From Candidatus Hydrogenedentota bacterium (lineage in GTDB: Bacteria > Hydrogenedentota > Hydrogenedentia > Hydrogenedentales > JAJRTN01): 64,000 bases of DNA. The notes beneath the pieces were generated by a model, which ran no database searches, was not told the DNA's origin, and saw only the letters and a program-made list of their open reading frames with translations. Below, piece after piece: positions 38,046 through 46,924 of the stretch. Numbering within the stretch: the first letter of the stretch is position 1; every line of letters starts with the position of its first letter. The position numbers and the translations under genes were made by a program. The DNA is taken from assembly GCA_024278275.1 (NCBI GenBank), contig JAJRTN010000131.1:1-64000 (forward strand), given 5' to 3'.

Positions 38046-40274
38046 TCATTGGGGCATCTGGATGTAGCCATGGTACCGGCCCATCCAGTAGGGCAGGAGC
38101 CAGTACACCGGGGTCCACTCCGTGTATCCCCCGTCACCGGCGACGGCGTCCCAGGGGTTCTTGTCCCAGCGCACCACGCCCCGCTCGCTCACGGGGAGGA
38201 TGCGGCTGGTCTGGAGGTACTCGATCTCGGGCTTTCGCACGCGCCGGATGTCTTCCCGTCGCGTGTTGTCCATGCGCCAGTTGACCAGGTCGAGGGGCGC
38301 GTCCCGCAGGAAAGCCATGGATTCGTCCCGGTGGAACTCTTTCCCGGCCAGGGAGGCATAGGTAAAATTGAAGTAGGGGCTTTGATCCCGGCGGGCGCCG
38401 CGATACCAGTGGTCGAGGCTTTCCCGGTAGATGGCCTTGAGCGCGGGGTCCGTCTCGTAGAGCAGCAAGGCGGGAAAGGCGAGGGCCAGCAACTCGTCGT
38501 CGATGTGAGTCCGCCACATGATGTCATAGGTCTTGGCGCGGCGGGCATTTTCGGCGTAATGATGGTCCCGGATAAGCCGCTCGTATTCGCGCTGGTACCG
38601 CGGATCCCCGGTCATGTGGTAGGTCAGCTTGAGGTAGGAGAGGATTTCGACGGAGTTGATGCCGCGCTCGGCCGCCCAATCGGGATCGCCGTTGAGCTTC
38701 TCCGGCGACCAGACGGCCCATTGGGTGTGGGTACCGTCCAGGTCCTTCAAGACATAACCGCCATTGATGATGTAGTCCATGATCCTGCGGACATGGGCCG
38801 CCACTTCGGCCCGTTCCGCCGCATCCGCCACGAGGTCGTGGTAGAAAAGGTAGCCGTACATGTGGCCCGTGATCTCGTCGCTGCTGGTATCACCCTTCCA
38901 GAGCCATTTTCCATCCTTCGAGGGTCTCCACATATTCTCCACGCGCTTTTCGCGGGGGTCCCCCACCCGCACCTCCGCCCATTCACGCTCGGTGTAGGTC
39001 CGGTTCGGGTCATGCATGCGGGTCCACGTGGCGGGGATGACCGTGCGGGCCACGAAGCCGTCCGTGCCGGTGACGGTCTGGAGGAAGCGCAGAGCATCGA
39101 AGGCCTTCTTCGCATTGTCACGGGCTTCGGGGTTCCGGGTCGCGGCGTAGCGGAAGGATTCCATGGCGAGATACATGGCGGTGTACTGGCCGTCGTTGTC
39201 GTCGTCGTCCGGCTCCCACGTACTGATGTCGCCCGGCACGCGAAGCCGGCAATGCTCGACCAGCCACGGTGCGCGCACATGGCGCTCCAGGCAGACCCGC
39301 TGGAAATAGTCCGCCTTCTCCGCCAGGGTCATTTCGCGGCGGCGGATGAGGCTCACCCCGCCCGCCGTGGCGATCCAGGCGTTGCCGCTTGGGTCGAAGG
39401 CGATGTCGCGCACGTCGTCGTTGATCAGCCAGCGGCGGCCGTGACGAAGCGACCACGTTGTCCCGTTGTACCGGGTCACCCCCTGCCGCGTGCCTATCCA
39501 CATGCGCCCGTCGGGGGCCGTTGCAAGGGCCTGCACGTAAACACCGGGCAACCCGTCGGAAACGGAATAGACCCGTTCCTTTTCGCCATCGCGGAACGTG
39601 GTGATGCCCCCCGTTCCGCCCGCCCACAGAGTTCCGTTCGTCGCGAAGGCCACATCCTGCACGGCGGCCGTAAGTATTTCGCCGTTCCGCTGGTACAGCC
39701 GCGTATGGCCCCCGTGCAACCGATAAAGTCCGTTCTCCGTGGCAATCCAAAGCGCGCCATCCGGTCCTTCGGTCAGGGCACGGAAACTCCGGGCCGTGGC
39801 GAGGTCCTCCCGAAGGAATCCCGCCTCCGTGATCCGCCAAAGCCCTGACGGACCGACGCAGGCCACACCCTCCCGCGTGGCGCATACCGCGGCGATGGGC
39901 CCCTCCACTTCCGCGACCCGGTCCATGCCCGCCGCCGTGGCGCGGTAGAGGCCGTTCCACGCCGCGGCCCACGCGCGGCCCGCGCCATCCACCGCGAGGT
40001 CAAAGGAAGGCCCCGCTTCAGGCCCGGGAATAGCGGGCACCCAGTCAGCCTCCCCCACGCTCCGCGCATATACGCCCGCGCCCGTCGCCGCCCACACCGC
40101 GCCTTCCCCATCGACCGCCACGGCCCGAACATCACGCGCGCCGTTGACATCGGGCATGGGAAAGGCCTCGTGGGTTTCCTGAGCGAATGGGACATCGGGC
40201 GTGCCCTCCGGCACGACCCCGACATGGACACCATACAGGAGGGAAATGACTGAGAGAGATACGGCATATCGCAT
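38046..40274 (-). CDS. Secreted protein with N-terminal two-component-regulator-type beta-propeller and C-terminal helical domain
   Basis: Repeats AVAVDGEGAVWAATGAGVYA, ALTEGPDGALWIATENGLYRL, ALATAPDGRMWIGTRQGVTRYNG, DIAFDPSGNAWIATAGGVSLI. Confidence 0.85.
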   Translation of the reverse strand: MRYAVSLSVISLLYGVHVGVVPEGTPDVPFAQETHEAFPMPDVNGARDVRAVAVDGEGAVWAATGAGVYARSVGEADWVPAIPGPEAGPSFDLAVDGAGRAWAAAWNGLYRATAAGMDRVAEVEGPIAAVCATREGVACVGPSGLWRITEAGFLREDLATARSFRALTEGPDGALWIATENGLYRLHGGHTRLYQRNGEILTAAVQDVAFATNGTLWAGGTGGITTFRDGEKERVYSVSDGLPGVYVQALATAPDGRMWIGTRQGVTRYNGTTWSLRHGRRWLINDDVRDIAFDPSGNAWIATAGGVSLIRRREMTLAEKADYFQRVCLERHVRAPWLVEHCRLRVPGDISTWEPDDDDNDGQYTAMYLAMESFRYAATRNPEARDNAKKAFDALRFLQTVTGTDGFVARTVIPATWTRMHDPNRTYTEREWAEVRVGDPREKRVENMWRPSKDGKWLWKGDTSSDEITGHMYGYLFYHDLVADAAERAEVAAHVRRIMDYIINGGYVLKDLDGTHTQWAVWSPEKLNGDPDWAAERGINSVEILSYLKLTYHMTGDPRYQREYERLIRDHHYAENARRAKTYDIMWRTHIDDELLALAFPALLLYETDPALKAIYRESLDHWYRGARRDQSPYFNFTYASLAGKEFHRDESMAFLRDAPLDLVNWRMDNTRREDIRRVRKPEIEYLQTSRILPVSERGVVRWDKNPWDAVAGDGGYTEWTPVYWLLPYWMGRYHGYIQMPQ

Positions 40275-40609
40275 GACACGAAAACTCCGGATTGCAGTTA
40301 TGGCGAGGCATTGCTTACCGGGGCATTATGGATGGGGGTGTCCGTCGATTCAACCGGGGACAGGAGACAGCGGCAGTCCCGGCCAGGCCTCCTGCTCGGC
40401 CTGGTGGTGATCCTCCTGCTCGTCGGCCACCGCCGCAGGATGCGCGCGCGGGCATAAACGAAGCATAGCCTCGCCGGGGTATCCACGAACGCCCGGCGTT
40501 TCCCTGTCCGCGGCCATTCATGGGCGATCCGGGTCGCCACCCACCCGCTGGCATTTTAGGCGCCCCCCGCGCATAATGCGTTGAAAACACGCCCTGGGAG
40601 GTCCGCTTC

Positions 40610-42103
40610 ATGAATCGTCGTCGCTTTCTAAGCCATCTTGGGGCCACGGCCTTTGTGCTCGGGAATCACATGCCGGCCCGCGCAGAGGCACACCGTCCTA
40701 ACTTTCTTTTCCTCTTTTCCGATGACCACCGTTGGAATTCGGCGGGCTGCATGGGCGATCCCGTGATCCGGACCCCGGCGCTCGACCGTCTGGCGCGGGA
40801 AGGCGTGCTGTTCACCAATGCCTTCGTGACCACCTCCATCTGCGCCGTCAGCCGGGCGAGCACGCTCACGGGACAGTATGCGCGCCGCCACGGGGTGCAT
40901 GATTTCGTCACGCCTCTTGAACCGGAGGCCCTGGCGGAAAGCTACCCGGCGGTCTTGCGCCGCCACGGGTACTACACGGGCTTCATCGGCAAGTGGGGCG
41001 TGGGCGGCACGGTCGAACGGACGGCCTTGGGCGCGCCCTGCTTCGATTACTGGGCCGGCGCTTCCTTTCAAACCAACTATTGGCACGAAGCGGACTGCCC
41101 CTATGTCACCCACGACGGCATCCACGACAAGACGAACAACACCTGCACCTGCCCCCCGGACGCGCGGGGTGTCCGGGGCCCCCTGGTCCGCATCGGCAAG
41201 GCCAACATGAAGCACCCGGTCCATCTCACCACGCGGATTATCCCGGACAAGGCGGCCCGGTTCCTTGAGACGCGCAATCCCTCCAAGCCGTTCTGCCTGT
41301 CCATTTTCTGGAAGGCTCCGCACTGTCCGTGGAGTGATTGGGACCCAGAACTGGCGGGACTTTACGAAGACATGGAGATGCCCACCCCCAAGACGGCGAC
41401 TCCGGGAATGGCCGACAAGCGGCCCGAATTCCTCAAACAATCCCTCGCCGGTCCGATGGGCTGGAAATGGGTTACGGACCACGAAGCCTTGCAAGCCCGA
41501 ATGCGCGACTACTACCGGCTCATATCGGGCATGGACCAGGGTATAGCCAAGATTCGCGCCACCCTCGAAAGACTGGGCCTCGCGGAGAACACGGTGATTA
41601 TCTACATTTCAGACAACGGGCAGTTCCTCGGCGATCACGGTTACGCGGGCAAGTGGCTCATGTTCGAGGAGTCAATCCGCGTGCCCATGATGGTCCATGA
41701 TCCGCGCCTGCCCAAGGCCAGGCGGGGCCGCGTCTGCGACGCTATGACCCTCAACATCGACATGGCACCCACCATGCTCGACATGGCGGGTGTTCCCATC
41801 CCCGAAAACATGCAGGGCCGGAGCATCACCCCCTTGCTCAGGAACACGAAGGCGAAGTGGCGCGACGAGTGGTTCTATGAACATCTTTACGAGCACGGTG
41901 GGACCATTGAACCTTGCGTCGGCGTACGCACAAAGCGGTGGAAGTACATCCGCTACTTTCGGCAGGACCCGGTCTACGAAAGCCTCTATGATCTGCGCGG
42001 CGACCCGGAGGAAATTCACGACCTTGCCCGTGACCCGGCATTCGCGGAAAGACTGGCCCGATTACGCGCCCGGTGCGACGCCTATGAGAAGGGTTTAACA
42101 TAG
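40610..42103 (+). CDS. Sulfatase (alkaline phosphatase superfamily), secreted
   Basis: FLFLFSDDHRWNSAGCMGDPVIRTPALDRLAREGVLFTNAFVTTSICAVSRASTLTGQYARRHGV; GFIGKWGVG; YISDNGQFLGDHG. Confidence 0.95.
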   Translation: MNRRRFLSHLGATAFVLGNHMPARAEAHRPNFLFLFSDDHRWNSAGCMGDPVIRTPALDRLAREGVLFTNAFVTTSICAVSRASTLTGQYARRHGVHDFVTPLEPEALAESYPAVLRRHGYYTGFIGKWGVGGTVERTALGAPCFDYWAGASFQTNYWHEADCPYVTHDGIHDKTNNTCTCPPDARGVRGPLVRIGKANMKHPVHLTTRIIPDKAARFLETRNPSKPFCLSIFWKAPHCPWSDWDPELAGLYEDMEMPTPKTATPGMADKRPEFLKQSLAGPMGWKWVTDHEALQARMRDYYRLISGMDQGIAKIRATLERLGLAENTVIIYISDNGQFLGDHGYAGKWLMFEESIRVPMMVHDPRLPKARRGRVCDAMTLNIDMAPTMLDMAGVPIPENMQGRSITPLLRNTKAKWRDEWFYEHLYEHGGTIEPCVGVRTKRWKYIRYFRQDPVYESLYDLRGDPEEIHDLARDPAFAERLARLRARCDAYEKGLT

Positions 42104-42135
42104 ACGGGCACGTGCCGGGTGGCCGCTCAAAGGTC

Positions 42136-42160
42136 CCCCGGGTTTGCTCTCGGGGTTTTT
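42136..42160 (+). terminator. Possible rho-independent terminator after the sulfatase gene
   Basis: CCCCG-N10-CGGGG followed by TTTTT. Confidence 0.55.
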
Positions 42161-42226
42161 CGTGGTTTTCCTCTTCCCCTTCCGTGGTGTTATCATCGAC
42201 CCGGTCAACGGAGGAAGGCACCCGTC

Positions 42227-43246
42227 ATGGTCGAAGCGGACGGCGATTATGAACGGCTCTACCGCCAGCATGTGGCGCTGATGAAGGAGGTGGACCGCCT
42301 TTCGACCCTGCGCGAGGTGGCCCTCACCGTGGGAGGATCCCTGGAATTAAACGAAGCCCTCCCGCTAATTGCGAATGTGGTCCAGGGCGCGCTCGACCTG
42401 CGCCGCCTGACCATCTACACGCTGTCGGAAGACCAAACATCCCTCCGGCCGATTGTGGCCAAGTACGGTGACGATCTCATCACGGCGGACCGCCTGGAAG
42501 AAGATTACGAGCCCCGCCGGGGCACGCCCCTGGGCCGTGCTCTGGACACGCGGGCCGTGATACTGGAGCATGCCGGGGAACATAGTTCGGCCTTCGTGCC
42601 CCTCCATGCGAAAAATGAATCGCTCGGCGTAATGTTGCTGGAGGATCGCCGGGACGGGGTGCCTTTCGGAGACGATGACGCGGTGCTTTTTCAGCAGATC
42701 GCGGCCCAGATCAGCGTGGCCATCCGAAATGCACAGCTTTACGCGCTGGCGGTAACGGACGGCCTCACGGGGCTCTATGTGCGCCGGTATTTCGACCTGC
42801 GCATGCAGGAACAACTGGCGGCGGCGGTACGGTACGGACGCCCCTTCTCCATGATGATGTTCGATATTGATCACTTCAAGCAATTCAACGACACCCACGG
42901 TCACCAGACGGGGGACGCCGTACTCCGCCAATTCGCCGAGTTGCTCCGTAAGAACACGCGGGGCACCGACATCTGCTGCCGTTATGGGGGCGAAGAGATG
43001 GCCATCGTTCTGCCGGAGACGGAGATGGAGGAGGCGGCCCTGTTGGCCAACAAGCTTTGCGCCCATGTTCGGAAACATGTCTTCCGGGGAACGGAGGAGC
43101 AGGCGCTGCACGTCACCACCAGCGTGGGGGTGGCCAGCTACGTGGAAGATTATGAACGCCCGGAACAAATGGTGGAAGCCGCCGACGAGGCCCTCTACCA
43201 AGCCAAGGAACTGGGCAGAAACCGGGTTGAACTGGCGGGGATGTAA
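42227..43246 (+). CDS. GAF-GGDEF diguanylate cyclase
   Basis: GAF-like N-terminus; DGLTGLYVRRYFDLRM, MMFDIDHFKQFNDTHGHQTGDAVL, CCRYGGEEMAIVLPET. Confidence 0.92.
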   Translation: MVEADGDYERLYRQHVALMKEVDRLSTLREVALTVGGSLELNEALPLIANVVQGALDLRRLTIYTLSEDQTSLRPIVAKYGDDLITADRLEEDYEPRRGTPLGRALDTRAVILEHAGEHSSAFVPLHAKNESLGVMLLEDRRDGVPFGDDDAVLFQQIAAQISVAIRNAQLYALAVTDGLTGLYVRRYFDLRMQEQLAAAVRYGRPFSMMMFDIDHFKQFNDTHGHQTGDAVLRQFAELLRKNTRGTDICCRYGGEEMAIVLPETEMEEAALLANKLCAHVRKHVFRGTEEQALHVTTSVGVASYVEDYERPEQMVEAADEALYQAKELGRNRVELAGM

Positions 43247-43270
43247 CATCCCCGAACACGGATGGGAGAG

Positions 43271-43666
43271 ATGAACCGAAGTTATTTCCTGGGCGCTCTT
43301 TTCGGGGTATTGCTGACTTTGACGGTGCTGGGCCTGTACGTAATCACGCAAAAAGAAAGTCCGCCACCGCCACCACCGCCGCCACCACCACCGGTCTCGG
43401 AGGAAATCCCGCCCGCGCCCGAACCGCTGATCACGGCGGAAGAGTACCGTTCCCTCAAACTGGGCATGCCCTATTGGAAGGTTGCGGAGATCATCGGTGA
43501 CCTGGAGGATGACCGGTACACCGAAGACCGGCCCGGCGGCGAATTCACCCAACCCACGGTCATTGTGTGGTGTACCTGGAAGAACCCCGACGGATCTTCC
43601 GCCACGCTGGGCTTCGACCTGGATCGGCTGGTCGAAAAAAACCAGAGCGGGGCTTTGCCTGATTAA
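43271..43666 (+). CDS. Single-pass membrane protein with polyproline linker and small C-terminal domain (BamE/SmpA-like)
   Basis: MNRSYFLGALFGVLLTLTVLGLYVI, PPPPPPPPPPP, YRSLKLGMPYWKVAEIIGDLEDD. Confidence 0.7.
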   Translation: MNRSYFLGALFGVLLTLTVLGLYVITQKESPPPPPPPPPPPVSEEIPPAPEPLITAEEYRSLKLGMPYWKVAEIIGDLEDDRYTEDRPGGEFTQPTVIVWCTWKNPDGSSATLGFDLDRLVEKNQSGALPD

Positions 43667-43861
43667 AAACATTCACGGTTTCCAGGGGCGCGATACCGCA
43701 CGGTGTCCCGGCCATTCACAATAACCGAAAAGGGATAGGGAAAAGCGTGCGCCCGGTCTTCCCAACCTCAATTAAGGGATTGTTCCGTGACTGTGGACAC
43801 GCATCCCACACACATCTTTCCGGCCAAGCCCGTCGAGGGACCCTGGCCCCAGGCCGAAACG

Positions 43862-44560
43862 TTAACCGTCCGCGAGGTTCGGAAGATTTTGCGCCAGGAT
43901 TGAACATAGTCGTCGGGAGACGCGCCGGGCGGTGTTCAAAACATGCTCGTGGGTGAGTCTTCTGGGGCGCAGGCAGTGATTGGTCACGCAAGACACGACG
44001 GCGGTACGCAGACCGACTTCAGCGCAACGAAGCATTTCGGGGGCCGTGCTCATGCCCACGGTGGCGGCGCCCTGGTCCACCAGCATCCGGATTTCGGCGC
44101 GGGTTTCATAGCAGGGTCCGTGCATCCACGCATAAGCCCCATGGGCATCGCAACCTGTGATCATCAGGCTAGGTTTCAGGGTGGCGGGCAGGGGAGCATG
44201 TCGGAACGGCCAGGTCCAGACGACATCAGCCGCCACCAGGGTTCCCGCCGTGGTCTCGGGCAGCAAGCCCCCGGCGGCGTTGGTGAAGACCACCGTGTGT
44301 GCCCCCAATTCAATCAGGACATCCACAGTCCTTCCCAGGGCGCGAATGGTCAGACCTTCGTAAGCGTGCAGGCGCCCGCACTGCACGATGATCTCCCTGC
44401 CTTGACACCGCCCCATGAGAAAGGCGCCCTCGTGCCCGGCAATACCCGTATGATGAAGCCCCGAAAAGGCGTGAAAGGGGCGTTCCCCGGTCACTTCGTC
44501 CAACAGGAGACGGAGATCGAGGCCCGAACCGGAGACCACGGCGACCCGTCCGCCGCTCAT
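43862..44560 (-). CDS. Purine nucleoside phosphorylase
   Basis: VAVVSGSGLDLRLLL, GRLHAYEG, VVFTNAAGGLLPETTAGTLV, GPCYETRAEIRMLVDQGAATVGMSTAPE. Confidence 0.93.
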   Translation of the reverse strand: MSGGRVAVVSGSGLDLRLLLDEVTGERPFHAFSGLHHTGIAGHEGAFLMGRCQGREIIVQCGRLHAYEGLTIRALGRTVDVLIELGAHTVVFTNAAGGLLPETTAGTLVAADVVWTWPFRHAPLPATLKPSLMITGCDAHGAYAWMHGPCYETRAEIRMLVDQGAATVGMSTAPEMLRCAEVGLRTAVVSCVTNHCLRPRRLTHEHVLNTARRVSRRLCSILAQNLPNLADG

Positions 44561-45582
44561 AGCTTCCAGGGCTTGGGTAACAAGCGGGTTTGATAGAGGC
44601 GCATGGCGTAATCGTCGGTCATGCCCGCCACGAAATCCACGGTTCGGCGAGCGAGGTCATCCCCGGGGTCGCCTGTAAGGATTTCCTCGGTGGGATTCTC
44701 CAGCAGATCGAGATAAAGTTCCCGGAGCAGTTTTTTGGCCTTGCGAATTTCCATATCGATGGTCTCACAGGGATAGACCTCCCGGTAGAGGTAGTCCCGC
44801 AGCTCATTCATGGCATCACGCACATCCGGGGTGATGCCCAAGGTGCCATCGCGGCTCCCCTCGATGATCCCCACCACCATGGTTTCAATACGTTGGGAGG
44901 TGGTGGCGCCCAGCAGTTTTACGGCACGGGGCGGCAGGTCCCCCACGCCGATGACGCCCGCGCGAATGGCATCGTCGATATCATGGCTCATGTAGGCGAC
45001 GGCATCGCATATACTCATGACGCCACCTTCCAGCGTGGCCGGGCCCTGGGCCTCGAGTCCAAGCAAAATGGCTTTTCCACGGGAATGATGCAAGATGCCA
45101 TCCCGTACTTCCCAGGACAGGTTCAACCCTTTCCGGTCCCCACGCCGTTCCAGGTGATCCACCACGCGCAGGCTTTGCTCATAGTGGGTAAAGCCCGACT
45201 CGTAAACCTCTCCAAGCACGTCCTCCCCCGCGTGTCCAAAGGGGGTGTGGCCCAGGTCATGTCCCAAAGCGATGGCTTCCGTAAGGTCCTCGTTAAGGAA
45301 CAGGGCACGGGCGACGGTCCGGGAAATCTGCATGACTTCCAGGGTATGGGTGAGGCGCGTTCGGTAGTGGTCGCTCGTGGGAGCGAGAAAGACCTGTGTT
45401 TTCCGTTTCAGCCGCCGAAAGGCCTTGCAGTGAATAATGCGGTCCCGGTCCCGTTGAAACGCGGTCCGATGGGGATCTTCTTCCTCATAAACCGGCCTTC
45501 CGGCCGACGCGTCGGCGAAACTCGCGTGGGGGCTGAGGCAGGCGCGCTCGCGTGCTTCAAATTGCTCACGTACCGTGGACAT
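44557..45582 (-). CDS. dgt: dGTP triphosphohydrolase-like HD protein
   Basis: DRDRIIHCKAFRRLKRKTQVF, RTRLTHTLEVMQISRTVARAL, EAIALGHDLGHTPFGHAGE. Confidence 0.94.
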   Translation of the reverse strand: MSTVREQFEARERACLSPHASFADASAGRPVYEEEDPHRTAFQRDRDRIIHCKAFRRLKRKTQVFLAPTSDHYRTRLTHTLEVMQISRTVARALFLNEDLTEAIALGHDLGHTPFGHAGEDVLGEVYESGFTHYEQSLRVVDHLERRGDRKGLNLSWEVRDGILHHSRGKAILLGLEAQGPATLEGGVMSICDAVAYMSHDIDDAIRAGVIGVGDLPPRAVKLLGATTSQRIETMVVGIIEGSRDGTLGITPDVRDAMNELRDYLYREVYPCETIDMEIRKAKKLLRELYLDLLENPTEEILTGDPGDDLARRTVDFVAGMTDDYAMRLYQTRLLPKPWKL

Positions 45583-45691
45583 GGTGCTCCTTGCAATAAC
45601 ATGAAAACCACGAAAGGGAACAGGCGCGAGGACGGGAGGCCACGCTCCCCCTCGCCGGTGGCGGACGGGAAATCGGCTCGGATGGATGGAA

Positions 45692-46651
45692 TTACGCCGG
45701 GCGTGCTTCGCCTCGGGCCGAGTCATTTCTGCGTTTACGCATGTAATGGCGCAACTTGTCCAGTTTCTGCTTGGCCCGCTTGTTTTCGGGGTCCGCCTCC
45801 AGCACCATCTTCATGCATGCCAGCGCCCGCGTGTATTCGTGATGTTTTAAGTGACGCATGCCGATGTTGTACTGGGCGGAAATGATTTTCTTGCGCAGTC
45901 TTACGGAATCGGGCTCCTCTCGAAGCGCCACCCGGTAGTGCTTCATGGCCCGTACGTACTCCGCCTTTTCAAAATGGTAATCCCCCCGGAGTTCCTCCGT
46001 GCTCACGCCGTGAACACGGTGTTTCTTCAGGTATTCCGCCAACTCGTGCTGGTGTTTACGTTTGTATTCATCGCGGGTATAAACGGCTTTCACCGCCGAG
46101 GCTTCCACCAGCGCGCTGATGTTGTTGGAATTGGGATCCTCGGGAATAAGGTAGAAACGGGGGTCGGTTCCGTTGTAAGGCTTGGTGGTGCTTCCGTGAA
46201 GCACTTCTCCATCGTTGAATTCAACCACCAGGGGCGTGCCGTTTACCTGGGTTTCACGGTATACCAGGCTTTTGTCGAACTTACCGTCGAAACTTTTCAC
46301 GTAGTACACGGCCTTGATGTCGCTGAAGGCAATTTTACGGGTTTCATCCATCGTGTGTCCCTGTTTATCCACAACGTCCAGATGAAACCCATCCCCATTG
46401 ATGTTAAGGGCAAAGCAAATGCCACAGAGGGTTTTGCCATCCTTGAAGCGGACCACCAGGCGCTGGCGCTCGGGCCGGGCAAGCTGTGCCTGACGCCGTT
46501 CCTCACGCCCCTGCTTTTCCGCGATGGGACGGTAGTCGCGCTGGCAAAACAGCTTACCCTCGTGGTTCGTCAGGCACTCGGCGCAACCGAACTCGCCGCA
46601 CACGCTGCAATACCCCGTAACCTCATTGCGGTGGTGTCTTGGACATCTCAT
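45692..46651 (-). CDS. B-box-type zinc finger protein with central beta domain (DUF6982/PilZ-like) and TPR C-terminus
   Basis: MRCPRHHRNEVTGYCSVCGEFGCAECLTNHEGKLFC; DGKTLCGICFALNINGDGFHLDV; TPR-like tail. Confidence 0.8.
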   Translation of the reverse strand: MRCPRHHRNEVTGYCSVCGEFGCAECLTNHEGKLFCQRDYRPIAEKQGREERRQAQLARPERQRLVVRFKDGKTLCGICFALNINGDGFHLDVVDKQGHTMDETRKIAFSDIKAVYYVKSFDGKFDKSLVYRETQVNGTPLVVEFNDGEVLHGSTTKPYNGTDPRFYLIPEDPNSNNISALVEASAVKAVYTRDEYKRKHQHELAEYLKKHRVHGVSTEELRGDYHFEKAEYVRAMKHYRVALREEPDSVRLRKKIISAQYNIGMRHLKHHEYTRALACMKMVLEADPENKRAKQKLDKLRHYMRKRRNDSARGEARPA

Positions 46652-46924
46652 TGGCCTACTCCTGCAAACGCGTCCCGGACCTTCAGATAGACGGCTCCTT
46701 CTTCGTACCCCGTCCAGGGGAGAACGTTTCCTTGCCCAAGGCTATTTCCACCACGGGTAATCCACCCCGCATGCCCCAAGGCCCACTTCCACAACACGCG
46801 GTGCCCACCACCAACCAAGCCCGTGTCCGTTTCTCAAGCTCTCTTTCACACTATTCTATGCTAAAATGGCCGAAATTACAACCGGAATTGCTCAAACTGC
46901 AACCATTGTTAAGTAAAGATCCGG

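Noticed and set aside
38049-39848. 599-aa plus-strand ORF opposite the propeller protein
   Set aside because: Shadow ORF; the minus strand has clear propeller repeats and a signal peptide.
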